Assembly: GCA_963807005.1 (NCBI GenBank)
Contig: CAWDZK010000006.1
Coordinates: 434,001 to 498,000, forward strand
DNA: 64,000 bases
Source of the DNA: CAWDZK01 sp963807005
GTDB taxonomy: Bacteria > Actinomycetota > Actinomycetes > JACCUZ01
Direction of reading: 5' to 3'
Shown here piece by piece: positions 46,432 through 58,741 of this stretch. The position numbers and the translations under genes were made by a program. How positions within the stretch are numbered: the stretch's first letter is position 1; every line of letters starts with the position of its first letter. A model generated the notes under the pieces. It ran no database searches. It was not told the origin of the DNA and saw nothing but the letters and a program-made list of their open reading frames with translations.

Positions 46432-48948
46432 ATGAGCGTGGACCGGTTCGGCCGGCTCCCGGTGGTGCTCGGACGGGTGCTGCTCGGGTCCGAGGCCGTC
46501 GCCGTCACGTTGTGGCTGGCGGCGCCAGGAGCGCTGCCCGCGGTCGCTCTGAACCGGACGCCGACCCGGCCCTCCGCCGTCGTCGGCTTCCTCCTGCTGG
46601 GTGCCGTCCTCGGGCTGCGGCCGCGGCCCGCGATCCGGCGGGTGCTGCTGGCCGGCGTTGCCGCGATCGCGCTCGAACGGCTGGCGGCGGGGGTGACGGG
46701 GCGCCCCCTGCTGACGGCCCGGGTGCTCTTCCTCGACCGCTGGGACACCGTGCTGCCGGACGGCCAGATGGCGGTGGCATCGGCCCTGGTGCTGCTGTCG
46801 CTCGCCCTGGCACTGGCCGTCAGCCGGGCCCGGCCGGCCGTCGCCACCACGCTCGGCTGCTTCGCCTTCGGCGTGGGCTACGTCAGCCTGGTGGGGCACC
46901 TCTACGGCGCCGAGAACCTCTCGTCGGTGCAGTCCGCGGTCGCGATGGCCCCCCCGACGGTGCCGATCACGTTCTGCGCCGCGATCGCGGTGCTGCTCGA
47001 ACGGCCGGGCCTCCCCGCGGCACGAGCCGTCCATGCCCCCGGCACCGGGGGCGCCCTCGTGCGCGCCAGCCTGTCCTGGGCCCTGCTCGTGCCGGTCCTG
47101 GTCGGGTGGGCGGTGGTCGCCGGCGAGCGGGCCGGCCTGTTCGACCCGGCGTACGGCCAGAGCCTGATGGTCCTCACCCTCACCGCCGGCGCGATCACCG
47201 CGATCGTGCTCGGCGCCCGGGTGGCAGCCCGGGCGGACCGGCACCTCGCGGCGGCTGCCGACCGGGAGCGGCTGCGGTACCTGCTGGACGGGACCCCCGT
47301 GGGCATCTTCGAGACCGATGCCGACGGCGGGCGCACCTACGTCAACGCCCGCTGGCGGGAGCTCACCGGGACGACCGACGAGGTCGGCGGGCAGGACTGG
47401 ACGCAGGCCCTGCACCCGGACGACCGCGAGCGCGTTGCTGCCGAGTGGACCGCGGCGAGGGAGCGCGGGGAGCCGTACGCCGGGCGGTACCGCTACCAGC
47501 GTCCCGACGGCACGGTCCGCTGGGTCGACACCGCGACCACGGCGATCCGCCGCGTCGACGGTGGCGTCGACCGCTGGCTGGGCAGCGTGACCGACGTGAC
47601 CGAGCAGGTCGAGGCGTCCCGGCGGCAGCAGAGGTCCGAGCGCCGTTACCGGTCGGTCGTCGCGACCATGGCCGAGGGCGTCGTGCTGCAGGACGTCCGT
47701 GGCCGGCTGGTGACCGTCAACCAGGCCGCGTCGCGCATCCTCGGGATCGACCCGGTCGCCCTGGGAGAGGGTCGGCCCCGGCTCGCCGGGCTGCACGTCG
47801 TGCGCGAGGACGGGACGCCGTTCCCGCTCGCGGAGCTGCCCGGGCAGCGGGCGCTCGACAGCGGTGTCCCCGTGCGCGACGTCCTGGTCGGGGTCCGCCA
47901 TGCCGACGGCCGGCTGAGCTGGCTCGAGGTCAACAGCGAGCCGATGCACGACGCCGCCGGCCCGGACGGGCTGCCGGTCGTCATCGGTGCGGTGACGACG
48001 TTCACCGACGTCACCGACGCTCGGACGGCTGCCCGCGCCCTGGCCCGCAGTGAGGAGCGGTTCCGCTCGGCGATGGCGCACGCGCCGGTCGGCATGGCCC
48101 TGGTGGCCCTGGACGGCACGTTCATGGACGTCAACCACACCCTCTGCCGGTTGCTGGGGTACGAGGAGACGGACCTGCTCGGCCGGACCTTCCAGCAGAT
48201 CACCCACCCCGACGACCTCGAGTCCGACCTCGACAACCTGGCGATGCTCACCTCGGGGGTGGTCGACCACTACTCCATGGAGAAGCGCTACCTCACCGGT
48301 GACGGCGACGTCGTCTGGGTGCAGCTGTCCGTCTCGATGGCCCGCGGCGACGACGAGGAGCCGGCGTACTACGTCGCGCAGGTCCAGGACATCACCGCCG
48401 CTCGTGCCGACCGGGCCAAGCTCGAGCACCAGGCGCTGCACGACCCGCTGACGGGCCTGGCGAACCGGGACCTGCTGATGGACCGGTTGGCCCATGCGCT
48501 GGCCCGCTCGGCCCGCACCGGGAGCCGGACCCTGGTGATGTTCTGCGACCTGGACCACTTCAAGGACGTCAACGACACGTTCGGCCACGAGACCGGTGAC
48601 CGTGTCCTGGTCTCCATGGCCGACCGGCTGCGTGCCGCGATGCGACCGGGTGACACCGTCGCCCGGCTCGGCGGGGACGAGTTCGTGGTCGTCGCCGAGT
48701 CGGTGCCCGGTTCCCAGCAGCACGCGCTCGCCGCCCGGGTGCAGGCGGTGCTGGACCAGCCGGTGCGCGTCGACGGGCGGGAGGTCCGCACCGGCGCCAG
48801 CATCGGCGTCGCCGAGGCCGGCCCGGACGCCGACGCGCGTTCGGTGCTGCGGGAGGCCGACGCCGCCATGTACCGCGCGAAGGCTCGCGGTCGCAACAGG
48901 TACGAGCTGAGCCGGGAGACGCCGGTCGGCGCCCTCGACGGCACCTGA
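46432..48948 (+). CDS. Membrane-bound PAS-PAS-PAS-GGDEF diguanylate cyclase
   Basis: 838 residues. The N-terminus (about 1-265) contains about eight hydrophobic helices, a MASE-like membrane sensor. Three PAS domains follow (about 280-395, 400-535, 540-660), the last with [14 protein letters not shown] and its PAC segment. The GGDEF domain (about 670-830) has the intact active site GGDEF at residues 747-751 and an RPGD I-site five residues before it. There is no EAL or HD-GYP domain, so it is a pure c-di-GMP producer. The start ATG has a strong GGAGGAG site; the frame upstream is a shadow of purH. It lies between purH and folD, breaking the usual core neighbourhood. Confidence 0.9.
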   Translation: MSVDRFGRLPVVLGRVLLGSEAVAVTLWLAAPGALPAVALNRTPTRPSAVVGFLLLGAVLGLRPRPAIRRVLLAGVAAIALERLAAGVTGRPLLTARVLFLDRWDTVLPDGQMAVASALVLLSLALALAVSRARPAVATTLGCFAFGVGYVSLVGHLYGAENLSSVQSAVAMAPPTVPITFCAAIAVLLERPGLPAARAVHAPGTGGALVRASLSWALLVPVLVGWAVVAGERAGLFDPAYGQSLMVLTLTAGAITAIVLGARVAARADRHLAAAADRERLRYLLDGTPVGIFETDADGGRTYVNARWRELTGTTDEVGGQDWTQALHPDDRERVAAEWTAARERGEPYAGRYRYQRPDGTVRWVDTATTAIRRVDGGVDRWLGSVTDVTEQVEASRRQQRSERRYRSVVATMAEGVVLQDVRGRLVTVNQAASRILGIDPVALGEGRPRLAGLHVVREDGTPFPLAELPGQRALDSGVPVRDVLVGVRHADGRLSWLEVNSEPMHDAAGPDGLPVVIGAVTTFTDVTDARTAARALARSEERFRSAMAHAPVGMALVALDGTFMDVNHTLCRLLGYEETDLLGRTFQQITHPDDLESDLDNLAMLTSGVVDHYSMEKRYLTGDGDVVWVQLSVSMARGDDEEPAYYVAQVQDITAARADRAKLEHQALHDPLTGLANRDLLMDRLAHALARSARTGSRTLVMFCDLDHFKDVNDTFGHETGDRVLVSMADRLRAAMRPGDTVARLGGDEFVVVAESVPGSQQHALAARVQAVLDQPVRVDGREVRTGASIGVAEAGPDADARSVLREADAAMYRAKARGRNRYELSRETPVGALDGT

Positions 48949-48961
48949 CAGACTCCTCGGT

Positions 48962-49834
48962 GTGAGCGCAACGATCCTCGACGGCAAGGCCACCGCGGCC
49001 GCGATCCGGGCCGACCTCGCCGCCCGGGTGACCGAGCTGCGCCAGCGCGGCGTGGTCCCCGGCCTGGGCACCGTCCTGGTCGGCGACGACCCGGGCAGCC
49101 GGTCGTACGTCGCCGGCAAGCACCGCGACTGCGCCGAGGTCGGCATCACCTCGCTGCAGCGCGAGCTGCCCGGCAACGCCACGCAGGCCGAGGTCGAGGC
49201 AGTTGTGGACGAGCTCAACGCCGATCCCGACTGCACCGGGTACATCGTGCAGCTGCCGCTCCCCGGGGGGCTGGACGCGGGTGCCGCCCTGCTGCGGATG
49301 GACCCGGCCAAGGACGCCGACGGACTGCACCCCACCAACCTGGGCCGGCTGGTCCTCGGCGAGCCCGGACCGCTCCCGTGCACCCCCCGCGGCATCGTCC
49401 TGCTGATGCGCGAGTACGGCATCGACCCGGCCGGCCTGGACGTGACCGTGGTCGGCCGCGGGGTGACCGTGGGACGCCCGCTGGGCCTGCTGCTCACCCG
49501 CCGGACCGAGAACGCCACCGTGACCCTCTGCCACACCGGCACCCGTGACCTGGCGGCCCACCTGCGCCGCGCCGACGTGGTGGTCGCAGCCGCGGGCGTG
49601 CCGGGGCTGGTGACCGCGGACATGGTCAAGCCGGGTGCGACGGTGGTGGACGTCGGCATCACCAGGACCTCCGCCGGCCTGGTCGGCGACGTCGCACCCG
49701 AGGTCGCAGAGGTGGCCGGCTACCTCGCACCGGTCCCCGGTGGTGCTGGGCCGATGACCCGCGCGATGCTGCTGCTCAACGTCGTCGAGAGCGCCGAGCG
49801 GTCACTCGTGGGCCCGGCCGCAGCGCGGGTGTGA
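48962..49834 (+). CDS. folD: Methylenetetrahydrofolate dehydrogenase / methenyltetrahydrofolate cyclohydrolase
   Basis: 290 residues. Catalytic Tyr49-x3-Lys53 in [10 protein letters not shown], the folate-site motif QLPLPGGLD, the cofactor loop [16 protein letters not shown] and the C-terminal [15 protein letters not shown] are present. The PVPGGxGPMT element is conserved, with Ala replacing the usual Val. It makes 10-formyl-tetrahydrofolate for PurN and PurH. A CAGACT hexamer 7 nt before the GTG start points to a leaderless mRNA. The stop overlaps the DUF3017 start by 4 nt. Confidence 0.96.
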   Translation: MSATILDGKATAAAIRADLAARVTELRQRGVVPGLGTVLVGDDPGSRSYVAGKHRDCAEVGITSLQRELPGNATQAEVEAVVDELNADPDCTGYIVQLPLPGGLDAGAALLRMDPAKDADGLHPTNLGRLVLGEPGPLPCTPRGIVLLMREYGIDPAGLDVTVVGRGVTVGRPLGLLLTRRTENATVTLCHTGTRDLAAHLRRADVVVAAAGVPGLVTADMVKPGATVVDVGITRTSAGLVGDVAPEVAEVAGYLAPVPGGAGPMTRAMLLLNVVESAERSLVGPAAARV

Positions 49835-50160
49835 GTGCGATGAGCGGTGGCGACGCAGCCCCGCGCGCAGTAGACGACCGGCCGCCCATCCGTGGCGGCT
49901 GGGTGGGCCGGCAGTGGCCACTGCTCTCGGTCCTGGGGCTCGGCGTCATCGGACTGGGCGCGGTCGCGCTCGACCACTTCCGCAGCGGCTGCCTGCTGCT
50001 GGGCGTCGGGGTGCTGCTCGCCGCTGCCGCACGCGTGGCGCTCCCGGCACGCCGGGTGGGGCTGCTGGTCGTCCGGAGCCGGGCGTTCGACGTCGTCGTC
50101 CTGTCCAGCATGGGCGTCGCGCTGGTCGTCTTCGCGAGCATCGTCCCGACCCAGCGGTAG
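49831..50160 (+). CDS. DUF3017 small membrane protein
   Basis: 109 residues with three hydrophobic segments ([58 protein letters not shown]) separated by short basic loops ([13 protein letters not shown]). This is the DUF3017 pattern, which follows folD in most actinobacteria. The GTG start overlaps the folD stop (GTGA), so the two are translationally coupled. Function unknown. Confidence 0.85.
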   Translation: MSAMSGGDAAPRAVDDRPPIRGGWVGRQWPLLSVLGLGVIGLGAVALDHFRSGCLLLGVGVLLAAAARVALPARRVGLLVVRSRAFDVVVLSSMGVALVVFASIVPTQR

Positions 50161-51267
<1,107 letters not shown>

Positions 51268-51326
51268 CCCGGGCGACCCGGCGTACGACTGCTCGACCGA
51301 CCCTTCCATCCTCCAGGAGCAACCCC

Positions 51327-52538
51327 GTGGCCAAGATCAAGGTGCAGAACCCGGTCGTCGAGCTCGACGGTGACGAGATGACCCGGATCATCTGGCAGTT
51401 CATCAAGGACCGCCTGATCCACCCCTACCTCGACGTCGAGCTCGACTACTACGACCTCGGCATCGAGCACCGCGACGCGACCGACGACCAGGTCACCGTC
51501 GACGCCGCCCAGGCGATCAAGCGGCACGGCGTCGGGGTGAAGTGCGCGACGATCACGCCGGACGAGGCGCGGGTCGAGGAGTTCGGACTCAAGAAGATGT
51601 GGCTCTCGCCGAACGGCACGATCCGGAACATCCTCGGCGGGGTCATCTTCCGCGAGCCGATCGTCATCTCGAACATCCCGCGGCTGGTGCCCGGGTGGAC
51701 CAAGCCCATCATCATCGGCCGCCACGCCCACGGCGACCAGTACAAGGCCCAGAACTTCGTGGTGCCCGGCCCCGGGACGGTGACCATCACCTACACGCCC
51801 GAGGGCGAGGGCGAGCCGATGGAGTTCGAGGTCGCGAAGTTTCCCGGCGGCGGCGTCGCGATGGGCATGTACAACTTCGACGACTCGATCCGGGACTTCG
51901 CCCGGGCGTCCTTCCGGTACGGCCTCGAGCGACGGTTCCCGGTCTACCTGTCGACGAAGAACACCATCCTCAAGGCGTACGACGGCCGCTTCAAGGACCT
52001 CTTCCAGGAGGTGTTCGAGGCGGAGTACAAGGCCGACTTCGAGACGGCCGGGCTGACCTACGAGCACCGGCTGATCGACGACATGGTCGCGGCCGCGCTG
52101 AAGTGGGAGGGTGGCTACGTCTGGGCCTGCAAGAACTACGACGGCGACGTGCAGTCGGACACCGTGGCGCAGGGCTTCGGGTCGCTTGGGCTGATGACCT
52201 CGGTGCTCATGACCCCCGACGGCAAGGTCGAGGCCGAGGCGGCGCACGGGACGGTGACCCGGCACTTCCGCCAGCACCAGCAGGGCAAGCCGACCTCGAC
52301 CAACCCGATCGCCTCGATCTTCGCGTGGACCCGCGGGCTCGAGCACCGCGGCAAGCTGGACAGCACGCCGGAGGTCGTCGGGTTCGCCGAGACGCTCGAG
52401 CGGGTCTGCGTCCAGACCGTGGAGTCCGGCGTCATGACCAAGGACCTGGCGCTGCTGGTCGGCCCGGACCAGGCGTGGGCGACCACCGAGGACTTCCTCG
52501 CCGCCCTCGACCAGAACCTCGCCGCCGCCCTCGCCTGA
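51327..52538 (+). CDS. icd: NADP-dependent isocitrate dehydrogenase (dimeric type)
   Basis: 403 residues. The N-terminus [21 protein letters not shown], substrate-binding [12 protein letters not shown] with the conserved Ser and Arg, and [27 protein letters not shown] with the metal-binding Asp residues match the eukaryotic-like homodimeric IDH subfamily. This is distinct from the monomeric IDH of many actinobacteria. It produces 2-oxoglutarate and NADPH. GTG 51327 has AGGAG 6 nt upstream. With mdh 59 bp upstream and sucCD 12 kb away, four TCA-cycle genes lie in this window. A palindrome terminator starts 6 bp after the stop. Confidence 0.95.
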   Translation: MAKIKVQNPVVELDGDEMTRIIWQFIKDRLIHPYLDVELDYYDLGIEHRDATDDQVTVDAAQAIKRHGVGVKCATITPDEARVEEFGLKKMWLSPNGTIRNILGGVIFREPIVISNIPRLVPGWTKPIIIGRHAHGDQYKAQNFVVPGPGTVTITYTPEGEGEPMEFEVAKFPGGGVAMGMYNFDDSIRDFARASFRYGLERRFPVYLSTKNTILKAYDGRFKDLFQEVFEAEYKADFETAGLTYEHRLIDDMVAAALKWEGGYVWACKNYDGDVQSDTVAQGFGSLGLMTSVLMTPDGKVEAEAAHGTVTRHFRQHQQGKPTSTNPIASIFAWTRGLEHRGKLDSTPEVVGFAETLERVCVQTVESGVMTKDLALLVGPDQAWATTEDFLAALDQNLAAALA

Positions 52539-52544
52539 CGACCT

Positions 52545-52597
52545 CGGATCTTGAGACCGGCGCGCCGTCCGGCGGCGGCGCGTCGTCTCAAGATCCG
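52545..52597. terminator. Palindromic terminator after icd
   Basis: CGGATCTTGAGAC (52545-52557) is perfectly inverted at 52585-52597, with further GC pairing inside. It separates icd from the convergent flavin-binding protein gene (stop at 52621) and can serve both directions. Confidence 0.72.
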
Positions 52598-52620
52598 CGA
52601 GGGGGGAGGGGGGGCAGGGG

Positions 52621-53283
52621 CTAGGAGGCGGCCTCGGTGTCGGTGTCGGTGGCCGTGGCCCGACGGGACGCGGCCGTCCCGAAGTAGTCGACCGTCTTGG
52701 CCCGCCGTACGCCGGCGGCGTCGGCGGCCGGGACCTCCGCGAGCCGGGGGATGTGCTTCGAGCAGTGGATGTAGGCCTCCTCGACCTCGACGACGACCCA
52801 CAGCGGCGCCCCCTGACCGGCGGGGGAGGGCGCCTCGAGGCCGCCCAGAGCGGCAGCGGCCGGCTCGACCAGCCGGGCCGAGCCGTTCACGTGCAGCCCG
52901 ACCGTGTCCCGGACGAAGTCGACCATGAGCAGACCCACCTGGGGGTTCTCGCGGATGTTGCCCAGGCTGGCCATCACCCCGTTGCCCCTGAACTCCGGCC
53001 ACGCCAGCCGGTTGTCGTCCAGCACCTGCAGGAAGCCGGGCGGCCCGGCCCGCAGCGTGCTGTCGCACGCCCCGGTGCGGTCCGCCGTGGCCAGGAAGAA
53101 CATCTGCTGGCGGCGGACGAAGTCGCGCATCTGCGGGTTGAGGTGGTCCCGGACCTGGTCGTCGTAGAAGCGGTCGGCGCGCGCAGTGGTGCCGAGCTCG
53201 CGCTGCAGCCGGTGCTCGCCGTCGGAGCCGGGCCGGTGGCGGTCCTGGGAGGTGGGCGTGGCGCCCGAGGGGAGGGGGGTCAC
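52621..53283 (-). CDS. Pyridoxamine 5'-phosphate oxidase-family (FMN-binding split-barrel) protein
   Basis: 220 residues. The barrel region (about 45-165) has MRDFVRRQQMFFLATADRTGACDSTLRAG, GNGVMASLGNIRENPQVGLLMVDF and HVNGSARLV, as in PNPOx-like F420/FMN-binding oxidoreductases of actinobacteria. The C-terminus holds VVVEVEEAYIHCSKHIPRL, seen in general-stress FMN proteins. The reaction is unknown; flavin-dependent reduction or heme/FMN binding is likely. ATG 53283; the gene is 86 bp downstream of galK on the same strand but probably not part of sugar metabolism. The extreme C-terminus is a Thr/Ala/Asp repeat. Confidence 0.8.
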   Translation of the reverse strand: MTPLPSGATPTSQDRHRPGSDGEHRLQRELGTTARADRFYDDQVRDHLNPQMRDFVRRQQMFFLATADRTGACDSTLRAGPPGFLQVLDDNRLAWPEFRGNGVMASLGNIRENPQVGLLMVDFVRDTVGLHVNGSARLVEPAAAALGGLEAPSPAGQGAPLWVVVEVEEAYIHCSKHIPRLAEVPAADAAGVRRAKTVDYFGTAASRRATATDTDTEAAS

Positions 53284-53369
53284 CGGAAGGTCCTACCAGG
53301 GATCGGACCTTCCGGACAAATCACCCGCGCGGCCGCTCGGGCCCTGAGCCACCTGAACGGGCCGGCGCG

Positions 53370-54529
<1,160 letters not shown>

Positions 54530-54533
<4 letters not shown>

Positions 54534-55621
54534 GTCTGCAGTGCGTCGCGCAGCATCGCCGCGGTCCGCTCCGGCGGGATGTCGTTGATGAAGGCGCCCA
54601 TGCCGGACTCCGAGCCGGCGAGGAACTTCAGCTTGTTCGCAGCCCGCTTGATCGAGAAGATCTCGAGGTGCAGCGACGCCAGGTCGCGGTCGACCCGGAC
54701 CGGCGCCTGGTGCCAGCCGGAGATGTAGGGCAGCGGGGCGTCGTAGAGGCCGTCCAGCGCCTTCAGCAGCTGGAGATAGATGTCGGGGAAGTCGTCGCGG
54801 GCGGCGTCGTCCAGCGCTTCCAGGTCGGGCACGCCGCGTCTCGGGTAGAGGTGCACCTCGACCGGCCAGCGAGCGGCGAACGGCACGAACGCCACCCAGT
54901 GCTCGCTGGCGGTGACGACCCGGGATCCGTCGGCCAGCTCCTGCTCCAGCCGGTCGGCGAACAGGTCGCGACCGGTCCGCTCACGGTGCCGGCGCGCGGC
55001 GTCCAGCATCGTCCGGGTGCGCGGAGTGATGAACGGGTAGCCGTAGATCTGACCGTGCGGGTGGCTGAGCGTCACCCCGATCTCCTCGCCCCGGTTCTCG
55101 AAGCAGAACACCTGCTCGACGTACGGCAGCGCGGCCAGCGCGTTGCTGCGGTCGATCCAGGCGTCGAGCACCAGGCGCACGCGCTCCGGGGTGAGCCGGC
55201 TCACCGGGAGGTTGTGGTCGCTGGTGAAGCAGACCACCTCGCACCGGCCCAGCCCGGGGCGCCGGTCGGCACTGTCCGGGACATCGGCGTCCGGGTCCAC
55301 GTGGTCGGCGAAGGACGGGAACCGGTTCTCGAAGACGACGACGTCGTAGTCGTCGGCCGGGACCTCGGTGGTCCGTCCGTCCCGGGACGGGCACAGAGGG
55401 CACTCGTCGGCCGGCGGCAGATGGGTCCGGGACTGCCGGTGCGAGGCGATGGCCACCCATTCGTCCACGACGGCGTCGTACCGGATCTCCGACGCCGTCG
55501 TGGTCGGCTCCAGGTCGCGGGCGTCCTGCACGCCGTGGCGGTCGACGGTCGCCGCGGTCCCGTCGGAGTCGAAGAAGTACAGCTCCCGACCGTCCGCAAG
55601 GCGGATCTCGGACCTCCTCAC
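54530..55621 (-). CDS. galT: Galactose-1-phosphate uridylyltransferase
   Basis: 363 residues from GTG 55621. A structural zinc site is suggested by CPLCPS (near 73), and the nucleophile motif reads SHPHGQIYGYPF (near 185), the central His forming the UMP intermediate. PVEVHLYPRR and SGWHQAPVR, plus EIFSIKRAANKLKFLAGSE, complete the C-terminal half. It exchanges UMP between UDP-glucose and galactose-1-phosphate. It overlaps the deoR stop by 4 nt and galK by 4 nt. No galE lies in the window, so UDP-galactose epimerase must be elsewhere. Confidence 0.95.
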
Positions 55622-56421
55622 CGGTTGTCCGTCCCGGTCAGCAGCGGAGGTACGGGCACGACCGTGACCTCGCCGACCTGGTCCCGCAGGACCGCGACGG
55701 CATCCGGGTCCAGCCCTGCGTCGGTGATGACGACGTCGGCCTCCGGAAGGGTGGCGATCGTGCTGATGCCGACGACGTTCCACTTGGTGTGGTCGGCCAC
55801 GACGGCCAGCCGGCGGGCCGACCTGGCCAGCGCCCTGCTCGTCTCGGCCTCGAGCAGGTTGGGGCTGGTGAAGCCGGTCCGCTGGTCCATCCCGTGCACG
55901 CCGAGGAACACGATGTCGAGGTTGAGGCTGCGCAGTGCGGCGACCGCCAGGGGGCCGACGAGCGCGTCGGACGGCGTGCGGACGCCGCCGGTGAGGACAA
56001 CGGTCTGGCCGGGGCCGGGGGCCGACCAGAACACCGTGGCGATCTGCACCGAGTTGGTCACGACCGTGATGCCGGGGACCTCGCGGAGCCGCTGCGCCAC
56101 CGTCCACGTGGTGGTGCCCGCGGACAGTCCGACCGCGTAGTCCGGCCGCACCAGGGCGACCGCGGCGCGCGCGATGGCGTCCTTCTCGGCGCGCTCGCGC
56201 GACGACTTGGTCTCGAAGCCCGGCTCGTCGGTGCTGGCCAGCGCAGGGGACGTCGCGCCGCCGTGGACCTTGTCGATGAACCCCTGGCGGGCCAACAGGT
56301 CGAGGTCGCGCCGGACGGTCATGTCCGACACCGACAGCTCGCGGGTCAGGTCGCTCACCTTCACGGCGCCGCGCTGGCGCACGCGGTCCAGGATGTAGCT
56401 TTGCCGTTCTCGCGCCAGCAT
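55618..56421 (-). CDS. DeoR/GlpR-family sugar regulator
   Basis: 267 residues. N-terminal winged helix: MLARERQSYILDRVRQRGAV and VSDMTVRRDLDLLARQGFIDKVHGGA, the classical DeoR signature. The C-terminal sugar-phosphate-sensor domain has LSAGTTTWTVAQRL, VVTNSVQIA, VVLTGG and FLGVHGMDQRTGFTSPN, related to ribose-5-phosphate isomerase. It probably represses the galactoside genes until a sugar phosphate (galactose-1-phosphate or tagatose phosphate-like) binds. ATG 56421 lies 1 nt after the GH42 stop and the stop overlaps galT, so it is embedded in the operon. The likely operator is the triple TGTTSG repeat at 58644-58669. Confidence 0.92.
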   Translation of the reverse strand: MLARERQSYILDRVRQRGAVKVSDLTRELSVSDMTVRRDLDLLARQGFIDKVHGGATSPALASTDEPGFETKSSRERAEKDAIARAAVALVRPDYAVGLSAGTTTWTVAQRLREVPGITVVTNSVQIATVFWSAPGPGQTVVLTGGVRTPSDALVGPLAVAALRSLNLDIVFLGVHGMDQRTGFTSPNLLEAETSRALARSARRLAVVADHTKWNVVGISTIATLPEADVVITDAGLDPDAVAVLRDQVGEVTVVPVPPLLTGTDNR

Positions 56422-56422
56422 C

Positions 56423-58444
56423 TCAGCTTCCCCCCTCCCGCACGACGGCGACGCCCCCGGCCGCGACCGAGACGGTACCGGCACACGGCTGGTCGGCCAC
56501 CAGGTCGACTCCCGTCGCCCGGACCTGGACATCGGCGTCGGTGTGGTTGATGACGAACAGGTACGACGCGTCGTCGCGGCGGCGCCGGACCACCTCGACG
56601 CCCGGCAGGTCGTGGGTCTCGACCCCCACCGCTGCGCACAGGTGCCGGGTGAGGGCGGCTGTGCCCGCCGCGTCGACCCGGGTCGCGAGGTACCACGCGG
56701 CCCCGTCGCCGACCTGCCGGCGAGTGAGCGCGGGTACGCCTGGCAACGGACCGTCGGCGTAGCTGCTGACGACCGCGGCGTCGACCGGGTGCAGCAGCTC
56801 GGTCCACACGTCGGCGGTCGAGCCGTCGAGCACCCCACCGACCAGGCGCACCGACTCGGTCTCCCGCAGCGGGTAGAACTCCTCCGTGGTGATGCCGAGC
56901 AGGTCGCGGAAGGCGCCGGGGTAGCCGCCCAGCCGCACGTGGTCGTCCTGGTCGACGATGCCGCTCCAGTAGGTGACCAGCACCGTCCCCCCGGCCTCGA
57001 CGTAGCCGGCGATGTTGGCCGCCGCGGAGTCGGTCGTGAGGTACAGGGTCGGGACCAGGACCAGCCGGTAGCCGTCGAGGGAGTCGTCCGGCCGGACCAT
57101 GTCGACGGTCACCCCGGCGTCCCAGAGCGCCCGGTAGAGCGCCTGCTGCCGGTCGAGGTAGGACAGGTCGCGGGTGGGATGGCTGTCGAGCTCGGCGGCC
57201 CAGCGTGCGTCCCAGGCCACGACGATGGCCACGTCGCCGCGCACTGTCGAGCCGGCCACCTCGCCGATCGCTCGCAGGGTCGCACCGAGCTCGACGACCT
57301 CCCGCCAGAGCCGGGTCCTGGTGCCGCTGTGCGGGAGGAGCGCCGAGTGGAACTTCTCCGCACCGGCCCGCGATGCCCGCCACTGGAAGAAGCAGACCGC
57401 GTCGGAGCCGCGCGCCACGTGGGCGAGACTGTTCCGCATCATCTGGCCGGGGGACTTCGCCACGTTGCGGGCCTGCCAGTTGACCGCGCTCGGGGAGTGC
57501 TCCATGAGGAACCAGGGCCGCCCGTCAGCCGTAGCGCGGGTGAGGTCGGCGGACCAGGACAGCTCGACGTGCGCTTCCGGGTCGTGCGCCTCGAGGTAGT
57601 GGTCCTGCGAGACGACGTCCAGCTCGGGTCCCCAGCGCAGGTAGTCCATGGCGCGCACGTGCGACATCACCATGAAGTTGGTCGTCACCGGGATGCCCGG
57701 GCTGAGCCGGTGCAGCAGGTCGCGCTCGGCGACGAAGCAGGCGAGCAGGGCGTCGGAGCTGAACCGCGCGAAGTCCAGCTGCTGGGTCGGGTTGGGAAAG
57801 GTGGGCGCGCTGCGCGGTGGCAGCACCTGCTCCCAGTCGCCGTACCGCTGGCTCCAGAACGCCGTCCCCCAGGCCTCGTTGAGGGCGTCGAGGTCGCCGT
57901 ACCGCGCCCGCAGCCAGACGCGGAAGGCCGCGGCGGACGCGTCGCAGTAGCAGTGGCTGTTGTGCCCGCCCAGCTCGTTGGAGACGTGCCACATCACGAG
58001 TGCGGGATGGTCGTGGAATCTCTCGGCCAAGGCGGTCACGAGGGCCAGCGCCCGCTCGCGGAAGACCGGGGAGCTCGGGCACCACGCCTGCCGGCCACCC
58101 GGCCAGAGCACGGTGCCGTCGGCCCGGTGGGGCAGCGTCTCGGGGTACCGGTGGGAGAGCCAGGGGGGCGGTGACGCGGTCCCGGTCGCCAGGTCGACAG
58201 CGATGCCACCCCCGTGCAGCAGGTCCAGGACGTCGGCGAGCCAGTCCAGCTCGAACGTGTCCTGCTCCGGCTCGAGCAGTGCCCAGGAGAAGACCCCCAC
58301 GGTCGCGACGGTGACGCCGGCCTCCCGCATGAGCCGGACGTCCTCGGCCCAGACCTCGCGCGGCCACTGCTCGGGGTTGTAGTCCCCGCCGTACGCGACA
58401 CCCGCCAGCCGGCTGCCGTCCGGGTGGGTTGGCCAGGCCGTCAT
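56423..58444 (-). CDS. Beta-galactosidase, glycoside hydrolase family 42
   Basis: 673 residues from ATG 58444; the longer frame to 58573 is leader. TIM barrel start VAYGGDYNPEQWPREVWAED; acid/base Glu in ALVMWHVSNELGG (near 155); nucleophile Glu in WFLMEHSPSAVNW (near 313); a CYCD-type Cys cluster near 165; a trimerisation A5 subdomain (VVAWDARWAAEL onward) and a C-terminal beta domain. No signal peptide: it acts in the cytoplasm on imported beta-galactosides such as lactose or galacto-oligosaccharides. It is the first gene of the minus-strand operon and divergent from the ABC binding-protein gene. Confidence 0.95.
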   Translation of the reverse strand: MTAWPTHPDGSRLAGVAYGGDYNPEQWPREVWAEDVRLMREAGVTVATVGVFSWALLEPEQDTFELDWLADVLDLLHGGGIAVDLATGTASPPPWLSHRYPETLPHRADGTVLWPGGRQAWCPSSPVFRERALALVTALAERFHDHPALVMWHVSNELGGHNSHCYCDASAAAFRVWLRARYGDLDALNEAWGTAFWSQRYGDWEQVLPPRSAPTFPNPTQQLDFARFSSDALLACFVAERDLLHRLSPGIPVTTNFMVMSHVRAMDYLRWGPELDVVSQDHYLEAHDPEAHVELSWSADLTRATADGRPWFLMEHSPSAVNWQARNVAKSPGQMMRNSLAHVARGSDAVCFFQWRASRAGAEKFHSALLPHSGTRTRLWREVVELGATLRAIGEVAGSTVRGDVAIVVAWDARWAAELDSHPTRDLSYLDRQQALYRALWDAGVTVDMVRPDDSLDGYRLVLVPTLYLTTDSAAANIAGYVEAGGTVLVTYWSGIVDQDDHVRLGGYPGAFRDLLGITTEEFYPLRETESVRLVGGVLDGSTADVWTELLHPVDAAVVSSYADGPLPGVPALTRRQVGDGAAWYLATRVDAAGTAALTRHLCAAVGVETHDLPGVEVVRRRRDDASYLFVINHTDADVQVRATGVDLVADQPCAGTVSVAAGGVAVVREGGS

Positions 58445-58602
58445 GGCTGGGAGCGTGGACCTGGCGCCGAGAAAAGTCAACAGAAACCGACGAAGCAGAC
58501 CAGGAAAACTGTGCGCATCAAACAGCTGCTCGACGCCGTACCTGATCCCTTTCTGCGCCTGTGTCGTGCCCAAAATGGAACCCGCCGGTTTCGACCAACC
58601 CC

Positions 58603-58624
58603 TTGACAGGTGAACTGGGTCACA
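58603..58624 (+). promoter_or_regulatory. TTGACA box overlapped by a Crp-like palindrome, sugar ABC promoter
   Basis: A consensus -35 TTGACA (58603-58608) is followed at once by GGTGA-ACTGGG-TCACA (58609-58624), a GTG-N6-GNCAC Crp-type site covering the -35/-10 spacer. A good -10 is not obvious 17 bp on (CACCCT), so activator dependence is plausible. Confidence 0.5.
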
Positions 58625-58643
58625 TCACCCTGTGTCTCAGTGC

Positions 58644-58669
58644 TGTTCGGATGTGTTCGTTCATGTTGG
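58644..58669 (+). promoter_or_regulatory. Triple direct repeat, candidate DeoR operator
   Basis: TGTTCG (58644), TGTTCG (58654) and TGTTGG (58664) are spaced exactly 10 bp apart, one helical turn. Phased direct repeats are the typical operators of DeoR/GlpR-type regulators. It lies 20 bp downstream of the Crp-like palindrome and 72 bp before the binding-protein ATG, within the 297-bp divergent region; GAAA repeats at 58471-58508 on the GH42 side may be a second site. Confidence 0.6.
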
Positions 58670-58741
58670 AAGGTCGTTCCGGTGCGCGGCGACCCGCTCC
58701 TGCTCTCCCCGCGCGTCATCCACACCCCGAGGAGGGGACAG

